Assembly: GCA_028283825.1 (NCBI GenBank)
Contig: JAPWJW010000003.1
Coordinates: forward strand, 186,001-250,000
Direction of reading: 5' to 3'
DNA: 64,000 bases
Source of the DNA: Azospirillaceae bacterium
GTDB taxonomy: Bacteria > Pseudomonadota > Alphaproteobacteria > Azospirillales > Azospirillaceae
This document shows positions 36,700 to 45,129 of this stretch, in pieces (the stretch's first letter is position 1; each line of letters opens with the position of its first letter). Under the pieces are notes generated by a model, which saw nothing but the letters and a program-made list of their open reading frames with translations, ran no database searches and was not told the origin of the DNA. The translations under genes were made by a program, and so were the position numbers.

Positions 36700-37398
36700 T
36701 CAGCGCCTTCCCGCCCCCGTCGTGTCCCGCAGCAGGGCCAGGAAATCGCCGAAGCCGTGGCTTTGCACCTGGACGTGGTCGCGGGCGATGGCGGCCGCGC
36801 GCTCGCCTTCGTGGGCGAAGATCGCCTCCAGCAGGGCGCCGTGTTCGGCGCGTGACGACTTGACGCGGTTGGGCAGGCGCAGTTGCAGCCGGCGGTAGGG
36901 GCGCAGGCGGCGTAGCAGGGCGGTGGTCTGCTCTTCCAGGAAGCGGTTGTGGCTGGCGCGGTAGAGCGCCAGGTGGAAGGATTCGTTGCGCCGGTAGTAC
37001 TCGTCCGGGTCGGCCGCCTTCTCGCCGCAGCACAGGCTGTGGGCGGTGGTCAGGGCCGCCTTGTCCTCCGCCGTCAGGCGGCGGGCGGCCAGGGCGGCGC
37101 ACACGCCCTCCATCTCCGCCATTGTCTCGAACATCTCAAGGATCACATGGGGATCGGGCTGCGGCACGATGGCGCCGCGCCGGGGCCGAATCTCCACCAT
37201 TCCCGCCGCCGCCAGCTGTTGCAGGGCCTCGCGCACCGGGGTGCGCGAGGCGCCGAAGCGGGCCGCCAGTTCGGTCTCATCCAGGTGGGACCCGGGCATG
37301 ATCACGCCGGTGGCGATCTCCTCCTCCAGGGTCTCATGAATGACCGCCGAGCGCCGGCGCGTGCCCGCCCCGGCCTCATCCTCTTGCACCGTGTCCAT
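36700..37398 (-). CDS. GntR family regulator (FCD type), probable malonate operon regulator
   Basis: This 232-residue regulator has an N-terminal winged helix (GSHLDETELAARFGASRTPV, REALQQLAAAGMVEI) and a C-terminal all-helical FCD ligand domain (EMFETMAEMEGVCAALAARR, NESFHLALYRASHNR with the His/Glu metal positions). It is divergent from mdcA across 333 bases, so control of malonate use, as for MdcY-type regulators, is the likely role (inference). The ATG at 37398 is preceded by GGAAAG; an earlier ATG at 37431 lacks a ribosome site. Confidence 0.85.
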   Translation of the reverse strand: MDTVQEDEAGAGTRRRSAVIHETLEEEIATGVIMPGSHLDETELAARFGASRTPVREALQQLAAAGMVEIRPRRGAIVPQPDPHVILEMFETMAEMEGVCAALAARRLTAEDKAALTTAHSLCCGEKAADPDEYYRRNESFHLALYRASHNRFLEEQTTALLRRLRPYRRLQLRLPNRVKSSRAEHGALLEAIFAHEGERAAAIARDHVQVQSHGFGDFLALLRDTTGAGRR

Positions 37399-37507
37399 GC
37401 CACTTTCCGTGTTCGTGCGGCCCCTGCCCATTAAACCAATGCGGGTGGGGTGGGGCTACCTCAAGATTCGTGCCCCCTTGCGTTATGTCAAGGAACACGG
37501 TTTGCTG

Positions 37508-37543
37508 TCGTGTATACATAACAGCGCATCTTGAATACACATT
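37508..37543. promoter_or_regulatory. Candidate GntR operator region upstream of mdcA
   Basis: The perfect palindrome TGTATACA (37511-37518) matches the GTATAC core common in operators of the FCD branch of GntR. A second part GAATACAC follows, giving GTGTAT (37510-37515) and ATACAC (37535-37540) as inverted arms. It lies between the regulator and mdcA in the 333-base divergent gap; the rest of that gap contains no other clear site. Confidence 0.5.
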
Positions 37544-37731
37544 GGGCGTAAGCCCATCTGGGGAGGCAGCGCCGGCCCCGTTGTGACAGGCAAAAAGTTT
37601 CAAAACGCCGCCCCGGGAGGGGGCGACGGTGTTCAAAGGGCGGAGTGAGGGGCCCGGTTCCTGACGCCAGGGCCCATGCCCGCCCGTTCTTCAGGCCAGT
37701 GCGTAGCCTGGCCGAACCCGAGGATGCTGAC

Positions 37732-39387
37732 ATGAGCCAAGAGGCTGCCGCGCACGCCGTGCGCCAGTGGAACACCAAGCGGGACGAGAAGAAGCGCCGA
37801 CTATCGGCCGTGGGGCAGTACGCCAGCGGCAAGGTGCTGGACGGGCGCCAGATCGTCGCCGCCCTGGAAACCCTGATAAAGCCGGGCGACCGCGTGGCGC
37901 TGGAGGGTAACAACCAGAAGCAGGCGGACTTCCTGTCCCGTTCCCTGGTGCAGGCTGATCCCAAGCGCCTGCACGACATCCACCTGCTGATCTCCACCCT
38001 CAGCCGGCGCGAACACCTGGATTTGTTCGAGCGTGGCATCGCCCGCAAGGTGGACTTCTCCTTCGCCGGCCCGCAGAGCCTGCGCGTGGCGCAGCTGCTG
38101 GAAGACGGCAAGCTGGAGATCGGCGCCATCTACACCTATGTCGAGCTGTACGCCCGCATGTTCGTGGACCTGACGCCCCAGGTGGCGCTGGTCTGCGGCG
38201 TCCAGGCCGACCGGCACGGCAACATCTACACCGGCCCGAACACCGAGGACACGCCCGCCATCGTGGAGGCCACGGCCTTCCGCCACGGCATCGTCATCTG
38301 CCAGGTGAACGAGATCGTGGATGAGCTGCCGCGCGTGGACATCCCCGGTTCCTGGGTGGATTTCGTGGTGGAGGCGGACAAGCCCTTCGCGGTGGAGCCG
38401 CTGTTCACCCGCGACCCGCGCCATATCGGCGAGTTGCAGGTGCTGATGGGCATGATGATCATCCGCGGCATCTATGAACGCCACGAGGTGACGGCGCTCA
38501 ACCACGGCATCGGCTTCGACACCGCGGCCGTCGAGTTGTTGCTGCCCACCTACGGTGAGTCGCTGGGCCTGAAGGGCAAGATCTGCCGCAACTGGACGCT
38601 CAACCCCCATCCCACGCTGATCCCCGCCATCGAAAGCGGCTGGGTGGACAGCGTCCACTGCTTCGGCAGCGAGGTGGGGATGGAGGAATACATCCGCGCC
38701 CGGTCCGACGTGTTCTTCGTCGGCCATGACGGCAGCCTGCGCTCCAACCGCGTCTTCTGCCAGTTGGCCGGCCAGTACGGCGTGGATCTGTTCATCGGTT
38801 CCACCCTGCAGATGGACCAGGAGGGCAACTCCTCCACCGTCACGCTGGGCCGCCTGGCCGGCTTCGGCGGCGCCCCCAACATGGGCCACGACCCCCACGG
38901 CCGCCGCCACAGCAGTGCCGCCTGGTTGAGCCTGATCACGGAGCAGAAGCCCGTCACCCGCGGCAAGAAGCTGGTGGTGCAGACGCTGGAGACCTTCAAG
39001 GCGGGTGGTGAGCCGGCCTTCGTCGACAGCCTGGACGCGGTCGAGGTCGGCAAGAAAAGCGGCATGGCCATCGCCCCGGTCATGATCTACGGCGACGATG
39101 TCACCCACGTGGTGACGGAGGAGGGCATCGCCTACCTCTACAAGGTGGATGGGGAGGAGCGGCGCGCCGCCATCGCCGCCATCGCCGGCGCCACCGACAT
39201 CGGCCGCCGCGCCAAGCCGGCGCAGACCGCCGACCTGCGGGCCCGTGGCATCGTGGCCCTGCCGGAGGATCTGGGCGTCAGCCGCAACCAGGCCAACCGT
39301 TCCCTGCTGGCCGCGCGCAGCATCGACGACATCGTGGCTTGGTCCGGCGGCCTCTACAGCCCGCCGCCGCAGTTCCGCAGCTGGTAA
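37732..39387 (+). CDS. mdcA: Malonate decarboxylase alpha subunit (acetyl-S-ACP:malonate ACP transferase)
   Basis: MdcA moves the acyl carrier protein thioester from acetate to malonate, the first partial reaction of biotin-independent malonate decarboxylase in the cytoplasm. The 551-residue length is typical. Conserved blocks seen include QWNTKRDEKKRRL, VALEGNNQKQADFLSRSL, ALNHGIGFDTAAVELLLPTY, WTLNPHPTLIPAIESGW, FIGSTLQMDQEGNSSTVT and GFGGAPNMGHDPHGRRHSS. The ATG at 37732 is chosen (GAGGA 8 bases before; homologues begin near here). It heads the mdc operon. Confidence 0.95.
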   Translation: MSQEAAAHAVRQWNTKRDEKKRRLSAVGQYASGKVLDGRQIVAALETLIKPGDRVALEGNNQKQADFLSRSLVQADPKRLHDIHLLISTLSRREHLDLFERGIARKVDFSFAGPQSLRVAQLLEDGKLEIGAIYTYVELYARMFVDLTPQVALVCGVQADRHGNIYTGPNTEDTPAIVEATAFRHGIVICQVNEIVDELPRVDIPGSWVDFVVEADKPFAVEPLFTRDPRHIGELQVLMGMMIIRGIYERHEVTALNHGIGFDTAAVELLLPTYGESLGLKGKICRNWTLNPHPTLIPAIESGWVDSVHCFGSEVGMEEYIRARSDVFFVGHDGSLRSNRVFCQLAGQYGVDLFIGSTLQMDQEGNSSTVTLGRLAGFGGAPNMGHDPHGRRHSSAAWLSLITEQKPVTRGKKLVVQTLETFKAGGEPAFVDSLDAVEVGKKSGMAIAPVMIYGDDVTHVVTEEGIAYLYKVDGEERRAAIAAIAGATDIGRRAKPAQTADLRARGIVALPEDLGVSRNQANRSLLAARSIDDIVAWSGGLYSPPPQFRSW

Positions 39388-39399
39388 GGGGGTGATCCC

Positions 39400-40278
39400 A
39401 TGTTGAACCCCTTGCCTTTGAGGGCGCGACAACCGGATGGCCAGGCCGAACACCTGGCCGACCTGGCGGTCTGGGCCCTGGTCGAAGAGGCGGAACTGAC
39501 GCCCAAGCCCGCCCTGGTGGACGGGCGCGGCAACGGTGTCCACCCCGACCTCAGCCTGGTCGCCATGCGCCGGTCCGCCGATGCCTTGCGTCCCACCTTC
39601 CTGGCCATGGCGCGCGCCGCGACCGGCCAGCCGGCCTCCCGCACCCTGCGCGAGGAACTGGCGGCCATCGGCCGGGCGGGTGAGCCCGCCATGATGGCGG
39701 CCACCGGCGGCAGCAATGCCCACCGGGGTGCCATCTGGGCCTTGGGCCTGCTGATCGCCGGTGTGGCGCAAGGACCGGCGGCGAGTGCCGAGGAAATTGG
39801 CATGCGGGCCGCCCGCATCGTCGAGTTCCCCGACCGCTTCATCCCCGCCGCCCCGTCGCACGGGCAAAGCGCCGCCGCCCGGTTCGGCGTCCCCGGCGCC
39901 AGGGGGGAAGCCAAGGCCGGTTTCCCCCACGCCGTGCGCGTGGCCCTGCCGGTGTTGCGCCAAGCGCGGGCCGCTGGCCTTTCCGAAACCCATGCCCGCC
40001 TGGACGCGCTGATGGCGGTCGTGGCGGTGATGGACGACACCTGCCTGCTGCACCGGGGCGGCCTGCCCGCCCTGCACGCGGCGCAAGCCGGTGCCGGCGA
40101 CGTGCTGGCGGCCGGCGGCAGCGCCACGACGGCCGGCTGGGCGGCCCTGGGTGCCCTGCACGATATGCTGATGGCGCTGAACGCCTCCCCCGGCGGGGCG
40201 GCCGACATGCTGGCGGCGGCCCTGTTCCTGGATCGGGCCCTCACAGACGCCGCCCCCGCTTTTGACGGAGACCAATGA
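39400..40278 (+). CDS. mdcB: Triphosphoribosyl-dephospho-CoA synthase
   Basis: MdcB makes 2'-(5''-triphosphoribosyl)-3'-dephospho-CoA from ATP and dephospho-CoA, the prosthetic-group precursor of the MdcC carrier protein. 292 residues with family blocks TPKPALVDGRGNGVHPDL, MMAATGGSNAHRGAIWALGL, GARGEAKAGFPHA and VMDDTCLLHRGG. Start ATG 39400, 12 bases after mdcA. Its stop overlaps the mdcC start (ATGA), which suggests coupled translation. Confidence 0.93.
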   Translation: MLNPLPLRARQPDGQAEHLADLAVWALVEEAELTPKPALVDGRGNGVHPDLSLVAMRRSADALRPTFLAMARAATGQPASRTLREELAAIGRAGEPAMMAATGGSNAHRGAIWALGLLIAGVAQGPAASAEEIGMRAARIVEFPDRFIPAAPSHGQSAAARFGVPGARGEAKAGFPHAVRVALPVLRQARAAGLSETHARLDALMAVVAVMDDTCLLHRGGLPALHAAQAGAGDVLAAGGSATTAGWAALGALHDMLMALNASPGGAADMLAAALFLDRALTDAAPAFDGDQ

Positions 40279-40571
40279 TGGAAGTCCTGAAGTACGATTA
40301 TCCGCAGGCCACGGCAGCGCTGACCAAGCGGGTGCATGTGGGTGTGGTCGGGTCGGGGGACCTGGAGGTCCTGATGGAGCCGTCGGCGGACGGCCAGGCC
40401 CACGTGGTGGTGAACACCAGCGTCAACGGCTACGGCCAAATCTGGAAAAGCGTCATCGACCGCTTCTTCACCCGGTTCGACCGCGCCGCCGCCATTGAGA
40501 TCAACGACTTCGGCGCCACGCCCGGCATGGTGGCGTTGCGCCTGGAGCAAGCCGTGGAGGTCAGCAAATGA
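40275..40571 (+). CDS. mdcC: Malonate decarboxylase acyl carrier protein (delta subunit)
   Basis: This small carrier protein of 98 residues holds the phosphoribosyl-dephospho-CoA group. The attachment serine is expected at Ser27 in GVVGSGDLEVLME (Ser26 if the second Met starts; Ser25 in characterised enzymes). FFTRFDRAAAIEINDFGATP is the conserved C-terminal block. It overlaps mdcB and mdcD by 4 bases on each side. Confidence 0.93.
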   Translation: MMEVLKYDYPQATAALTKRVHVGVVGSGDLEVLMEPSADGQAHVVVNTSVNGYGQIWKSVIDRFFTRFDRAAAIEINDFGATPGMVALRLEQAVEVSK

Positions 40572-41452
40572 GCGGCCCGACGCACGTGCATACCCCGCAG
40601 GAATGGGAAACGTTCCTGGCCCGCAAGAGCTTCATCGAACTGGGTGCGGCCGACCGCGCCGTGGCCCTGCTGGATGCCGGCAGCGCCCGGGTGATCCTGG
40701 GCCCGTTCGACCGGCTGAAATCCCCCTGGCTGCCGCAGCAGGGCATCGTCGCCCAGGCGGATGACGGCGTGGTGCTGACGCGCGGCACCATCGACGGCCA
40801 GCCGGCCGTGGTCGCCGCCATCGAAAGCGCCTTCCAGGGTGGCAGCATGGGCGAGGTCGCGGGCGCCAAGATCGCCGGCGCCCTGGAACTGACCCTGGCC
40901 GACCATGAGAAGGGTGTGCCCACCCGCCCCGTCATCCTGTTCGAGACCGGCGGCGTGCGCCTGCAGGAGGCCAACCTGGGTCTGGCGGTGATCGCCGAGA
41001 TCCACGCCGCCATCGTGGCCCTGCGCCCCCACACCCCGGTGGTGGGCGTGGTGGCCGGCATGGTCGGCTGTTTCGGCGGCATGTCGCTGGCCGCCACCCT
41101 GTGCAGTCACCTGATCGTGACACCCCAGGCCCGCCTGGGCATGAACGGCCCCGAGGTGATTGAGCAGGAGGCCGGCATCCAGGAACTGGACGCGTCGGAC
41201 AAGCGCCTGATCTGGAGCCTGATCGGCGGCGAACAGCGCTACGCCACCGGCCTGGTGGACACGCTGGTGGATGATGACGCCGACGCCATTGCGGCGGCGG
41301 TGCGCGCCGCCTTCAAGGCGGGCGTGCCGGCCCAGCCGCGCAGCACCCGGGTGGACACGTTCCTGGAACGGCTGGCGGCCTACGACACCGCCGCCAAGCC
41401 CGACCCGGTGGCCCTGCGCGCCGCCTGGAAGACGGAAGGAGCAAGCAAATGA
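40568..41452 (+). CDS. mdcD: Malonate decarboxylase beta subunit
   Basis: With MdcE it forms the carboxyltransferase-like decarboxylase that releases CO2 from malonyl-S-ACP. 294 residues in the crotonase-related carboxyltransferase fold. PVILFETGGVRLQEANLGL, VGMVAG-like MVGCFGGMSLAATLCSHLI and RLGMNGPEVIEQEAG are the conserved blocks (oxyanion-hole glycines in GCFGGM). The 4-base overlaps with mdcC and mdcE indicate coupled translation. Confidence 0.94.
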   Translation: MSGPTHVHTPQEWETFLARKSFIELGAADRAVALLDAGSARVILGPFDRLKSPWLPQQGIVAQADDGVVLTRGTIDGQPAVVAAIESAFQGGSMGEVAGAKIAGALELTLADHEKGVPTRPVILFETGGVRLQEANLGLAVIAEIHAAIVALRPHTPVVGVVAGMVGCFGGMSLAATLCSHLIVTPQARLGMNGPEVIEQEAGIQELDASDKRLIWSLIGGEQRYATGLVDTLVDDDADAIAAAVRAAFKAGVPAQPRSTRVDTFLERLAAYDTAAKPDPVALRAAWKTEGASK

Positions 41453-42276
41453 GCGTCACCGAAAGCCGTGGGCGCACCTGGCTGGCCGCCCTGACGGGCG
41501 CTGAAGCCAAGGCCGCCTCGGGCAAGAATTCCGTCCTCTACGCCGATGCCACGCTGGGCGCCGACACCGCGCGTTTCATCGCCGTGGTGCCCGATGCCGA
41601 CAGCCGCTTCCCCCGTGCCCGCACGGGTGAGGTGGGGCTGGAGCAGGGCTGGGCATTGGCCAAGCTGGTGCGCGACACCATCGCCGCCGACACGGATGGC
41701 GCCCGCCGTCCCATCGTGGCCGTGGTGGACGTGACCAGCCAGGCCTATGGCCGGCGGGAGGAGATGCTGGGCATCCATCTCGCCTGTGCCGCTGCGGCCG
41801 ATGCCTATGCCGAGGCGCGCCTGGCCGGGCACCCGGTGGTGGCCCTGCTGGTGGGCAAGGCCATGTCGGGCGCCTTCCTGGCCCACGGCTACCAGGCCAA
41901 CCGCCTGGTGGCGCTGGACGATACCGGCGTGCTGGTCCATGCCATGGGCAAGCAGGCCGCCGCCCGCATCACCCGCCGCCCGGTGAGTGAGCTGGACGCC
42001 CTGGGCGACAAGATCCCGCCCATGTCCTACGACATCAAGAACTACGCCAAGCTGGGGTTGCTGCACGCCCTGATCGACGGCGTCAACGCGGGGGCGCCCG
42101 CGGCCGACGATGTGGCCAAGGTGACCAAGGTGCTGGTGGAGGCCGTGGCCGACATCCGCAGCAGCGGCCGCCGGGATCTCGCCAACCGCCTCACCTCGCC
42201 GGCGGCCAGGCAGTTGCGCGCCGCTTCGATCGAGGTGCGCCGCCGCCTGGCCCAGCAGTGGGACCAGACGGTCTGA
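41449..42276 (+). CDS. mdcE: Malonate decarboxylase gamma subunit
   Basis: This is the second half of the heterodimeric decarboxylase. 275 residues; conserved blocks include SFLYADATLG-type NSVLYADATLGADTARF, VVDVTSQAYGRREEMLGIH, GKAMSGAFLAHGYQANRL, HAMGKQAAARITRR and SYDIKNYAKLG. A GC-rich hairpin follows the stop at 42292. Confidence 0.93.
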   Translation: MSVTESRGRTWLAALTGAEAKAASGKNSVLYADATLGADTARFIAVVPDADSRFPRARTGEVGLEQGWALAKLVRDTIAADTDGARRPIVAVVDVTSQAYGRREEMLGIHLACAAAADAYAEARLAGHPVVALLVGKAMSGAFLAHGYQANRLVALDDTGVLVHAMGKQAAARITRRPVSELDALGDKIPPMSYDIKNYAKLGLLHALIDGVNAGAPAADDVAKVTKVLVEAVADIRSSGRRDLANRLTSPAARQLRAASIEVRRRLAQQWDQTV

Positions 42277-42291
42277 GGTCCCTTGTGAAAC

Positions 42292-42325
42292 ACCGCCCGT
42301 GCCGCGTGACATCGGCGCGGGCGGT
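42292..42325 (+). other. Strong hairpin between mdcE and mdcF
   Basis: Arms ACCGCCCGTGCCG and CGGCGCGGGCGGT pair over 13 bp (one T-G pair) around an 8-base loop, 15 bases after the mdcE stop. The following CTTCAC is not a T-tract. It may slow transcription or protect the upstream mRNA, so lowering mdcFGH relative to mdcABCDE. Confidence 0.5.
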
Positions 42326-42480
42326 CTTCACAGACAAGTGAACTTGACATGATGGTCCGGGATGGCGATCCGCGTTCCCGGAACGGGTGAACTCACCCAA
42401 TCGGAATAAGAAAAGCGAACAATAACAATCAGGTCTTCGCCGGTTGGCCGGCGAAGCCACGCAGTAGGGATGATCTGACC

Positions 42481-43425
42481 ATGTACATGATGATCGCGTC
42501 CGCCTTGGTACCGGTATTCTTTGTCATGCTGCTGGGCTATTTCGCCGGCAAGCGCGGCATCGTGGACAACGGCAATATCAAGTCGTTGAACATGTTCCTG
42601 ATGATGTTCACCTTGCCGGCCGCCCTGTTCACGGCCATCGCCCGCACGCACCGCGACGTCATCATCCAGAACGCCCCGCTGATGGCCGTGCTGGCCATCT
42701 CGCTGCTGGTCGTGTTCGGCGTCATGGCCGTCCTGCAGTACAAGGCGTTCAAGCTCAGCCGGGCGGATGGCGCGGTGCAGATGCTGACCGTGTCCTTCCC
42801 CAACTTCGCCTCCATCGGCCTGCCGCTGCTGTCGGGCATCTATGGCGCCCAAGCCGCCCTGCCGGTGGCCATCGCCATTGCCACCGGCTCCGTCACCATC
42901 TCGCCCCTGACCCTGACCCTGCTGGAACTGTCCAAGCAGCCGGAGGGGGCGGGCGGCGGCTTCGGCCAGTTCCTGGGCGCGCTGCGCAAGTCGGTCAGCA
43001 AACCCATCTTCATCGCCCCCATGCTGGGTGTGATCCTGGCGCTGGCGGGGGTGGAGATGCCGCCGCTGGTGGACAAGTCCCTGAGCCTGATCGGTGCGGC
43101 CACTGCCGGCGCCGGCCTGTTCCTGACCGGCCTGATCCTGTCGGCCCAGCCCATCCGCATCAACGGCAACGTCGTGGTCGGCGTGCTGCTGAAGAACGTG
43201 CTTCAGCCCCTGCTGGCCGCCCTGGTGGTGCGCCTGCTGGACGTGCCGCAGCCGCTGGCTGGTGAGGTCGTGCTGCTGATCGCCATCCCGGCCGGCTTCT
43301 TCGGCCTGGTGTTCGGTGCCGGTTATGGCGCCCGGCCGGCGGTGGCCGGTTCCACCCTGGTGGCGTCCTCGCTGGCCAGTATAGTGACCCTGGCGGTGGC
43401 CATCGCCCTGGTGGCGCCGCACTGA
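42481..43425 (+). CDS. mdcF: Malonate transporter, auxin efflux carrier family
   Basis: This inner-membrane carrier of 314 residues has about ten helices and belongs to the AEC family, where MdcF of malonate loci falls. The start MYMMIASALVPVFFVMLLGY and the central SFPNFASIGLPLLSGIYG (the unwound-helix Asn/Pro motif of the family) are clear. It lies 204 bases after mdcE and before mdcG, the position mdcF holds in known malonate operons. Import of malonate is inferred from this context. A repeat (copy E) starts 10 bases after the stop. Confidence 0.88.
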   Translation: MYMMIASALVPVFFVMLLGYFAGKRGIVDNGNIKSLNMFLMMFTLPAALFTAIARTHRDVIIQNAPLMAVLAISLLVVFGVMAVLQYKAFKLSRADGAVQMLTVSFPNFASIGLPLLSGIYGAQAALPVAIAIATGSVTISPLTLTLLELSKQPEGAGGGFGQFLGALRKSVSKPIFIAPMLGVILALAGVEMPPLVDKSLSLIGAATAGAGLFLTGLILSAQPIRINGNVVVGVLLKNVLQPLLAALVVRLLDVPQPLAGEVVLLIAIPAGFFGLVFGAGYGARPAVAGSTLVASSLASIVTLAVAIALVAPH

Positions 43426-43434
43426 TGAAGAGTG

Positions 43435-43532
43435 CCCTCAAGCGCCGGGCGCCGGCATCCGCCGGCTTGGCTTCCTCGGTTTCCAGTACACTTCGTTTCC
43501 CAGAAACCCGCGGCGGCCGCAGTCGCGGCCTA
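43435..43532 (-). repeat. Structured dispersed repeat, copy E (inside the mdc operon)
   Basis: On the minus strand hairpin 1 is GGCCGC-GACT-GCGGCC, hairpin 2 has arms GGTTTC and GAAACC with an inner AC-GAA-GT, hairpin 3 is GCCGGC-GGAT-GCCGGC, and it ends GCGCTTGAGGG. It fills the space between the mdcF stop and the mdcG start, ending 11 bases before the mdcG ATG, so it would be transcribed in antisense form within the mdc mRNA. Confidence 0.87.
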
Positions 43533-43543
43533 TCTTGGGTTTG

Positions 43544-44194
43544 ATGCCAATGTCCTTCTTCCTGCCGCACGATCTGCTGAAGCTTGAGACCCTCAATGAT
43601 CTTGAGGGTGACACGCCCGCCCCGGATTGGGTGGCGGACAGCTTGGCCACCGCTCCCTGGGTGGTGGTCCGGCGGGCGATGGCGCCCACCGGCCAAGTTG
43701 CGGTGGGCGTGCGGGGACGGGAGCGTCATCAGCGCTGGGGTGCCCGCCTTCCCATCAAGGCCGTGGCGGAATGCTGGCGGCCGGAGGCGGTGGTGGAGCG
43801 TTTGGCCATGCTGCCCCCGGCAAGGGCGGCGGTAGTACCGGCCCTGGCCGCCATCCCGGACTTGATGGCGGCGCTGGCGGCGCGGGGCCTGGTGGGTGGC
43901 CCCACCGGCAGCACGGGTTTCGAGCTTGCCAGCGGTAGGCCCACGGCCACGGCCGCCAGCGACCTGGACGCCATGGTGCGGGCCCCAAAATTGCTGGAAC
44001 GGGCGCTGGCGGTCGATCTGGTTCAGGCGCTGGCCGTCTTGGCCGTCCGCTGCGACGTCGTGCTGGAAACCCCGGCCGGGGCCATCGCCCTGGCGGAATA
44101 TGCGCGCGCGCCCGGCCCCGTCGCCGCCCGTGGACCTCACGGCCCCCGGCTGGTGGCGGATCCCTGGGCCAAAGACGAGGAGTTAGGCGCATGA
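43544..44194 (+). CDS. mdcG: Phosphoribosyl-dephospho-CoA transferase (malonate decarboxylase holo-ACP synthase)
   Basis: MdcG attaches the prosthetic group made by MdcB to MdcC. 216 residues from ATG 43544 (MPMSFFLPHDLLKLE). Family blocks: PHDLLKL, APWVVVRRA, GVRGRERHQRWGA, GPTGSTGFELASGRPTATAASDLDAMVR (Asp-x-Asp in SDLD, nucleotidyltransferase-like) and CDVVLETPAGAIALAEYA. Starts at 43535 (TTG) or 43550 are possible; none has a clear ribosome site because repeat E lies directly upstream. The stop overlaps the mdcH ATG. Confidence 0.9.
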   Translation: MPMSFFLPHDLLKLETLNDLEGDTPAPDWVADSLATAPWVVVRRAMAPTGQVAVGVRGRERHQRWGARLPIKAVAECWRPEAVVERLAMLPPARAAVVPALAAIPDLMAALAARGLVGGPTGSTGFELASGRPTATAASDLDAMVRAPKLLERALAVDLVQALAVLAVRCDVVLETPAGAIALAEYARAPGPVAARGPHGPRLVADPWAKDEELGA

Positions 44195-45120
44195 CCACTT
44201 TTCTCTGCCCCGGGCAGGGGGCGCAAACCCCCGGCTTCATGCATGAACTGCCCGACACGCCGGAGGTGGCGGCGACCTTGGCGGAGGCCAGCCGCGCGCT
44301 GGGCCACGACGTGTTGGACCTCGATACGGCGGAGCACCTGGAATCCACCGTCGCCGTGCAACTGACGGCCCTGGTGGCTGGTGTCGCCATGAGCCGGGCG
44401 CTGATCACCCGCGACGTGCGGCCTGATTCTGTCGCGGGATTGTCGGTCGGGTCCTTCACCGCCGCCGTTATCGCCGGCGCCTTGGACTTCACCGACGCCG
44501 TGCCGCTGGTACGCCTGCGCGCCTCCCTGATGGAACAGGCTTATCCCACCGGCTACGGCATGGCGGCCTTCGGCGGCTTCAACCAGCGCCGGCTGGCGCA
44601 GTTGGCCGAGGCACAGGCGACGGCGGAGGAGCCGCTGTACCTGGCCAACTTCAACGCCCCGACGGAGATCGTGGTGACCGGCGCCGTGGCGGCGCTGGAA
44701 CGCCTGGTGACATCGGCGCAAGAGGCCGGCGCGCGCCGGGCCCAGCGCCTGGCCGTCAGCGTGCCGTCGCACTGCCCCTTGCTGGCGGATGTTTCCACCA
44801 AGCTGGCGGCGGCGTTGGAGAGCATTCCCATTCAGGCGCCGCGCCTGACCTATGTTGGCAACCGCCGTGCCCGCATCCTGCGCGATGCGGCGGCGGTGGT
44901 GGAGGAACTGGCCACCAATGTCTGCAATCCCGTGCTATGGCACGACAGCACGACCCTGCTGTTCGAATTGGGTGAGCGTTTCTTCATCGAGATGCCGCCC
45001 GGCACCACCCTGACCGGTCTGGCCGGCGACGCCTTCCCCGACGCTGACGCCCGCTGTTCCAGCCGCACGCCCTTGGACACCTTGGTCTACCTGGCCGCCC
45101 GCGCCGCCCGTGAGGGGTGA
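44191..45120 (+). CDS. mdcH: Malonate decarboxylase epsilon subunit (malonyl-CoA:ACP transacylase)
   Basis: MdcH primes the carrier protein by transferring malonyl from malonyl-CoA to MdcC. 309 residues with the acyltransferase fold: PGQGAQTPGFM near the N-terminus, nucleophile Ser85 in GLSVGSF, and His in SVPSHCPLL as its partner. It overlaps mdcG by 4 bases and is the last gene of mdcABCDEFGH. A convergent gene ends 9 bases downstream; no terminator is seen between them. Confidence 0.92.
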   Translation: MTTFLCPGQGAQTPGFMHELPDTPEVAATLAEASRALGHDVLDLDTAEHLESTVAVQLTALVAGVAMSRALITRDVRPDSVAGLSVGSFTAAVIAGALDFTDAVPLVRLRASLMEQAYPTGYGMAAFGGFNQRRLAQLAEAQATAEEPLYLANFNAPTEIVVTGAVAALERLVTSAQEAGARRAQRLAVSVPSHCPLLADVSTKLAAALESIPIQAPRLTYVGNRRARILRDAAAVVEELATNVCNPVLWHDSTTLLFELGERFFIEMPPGTTLTGLAGDAFPDADARCSSRTPLDTLVYLAARAAREG

Positions 45121-45129
45121 GCGGCGGCG

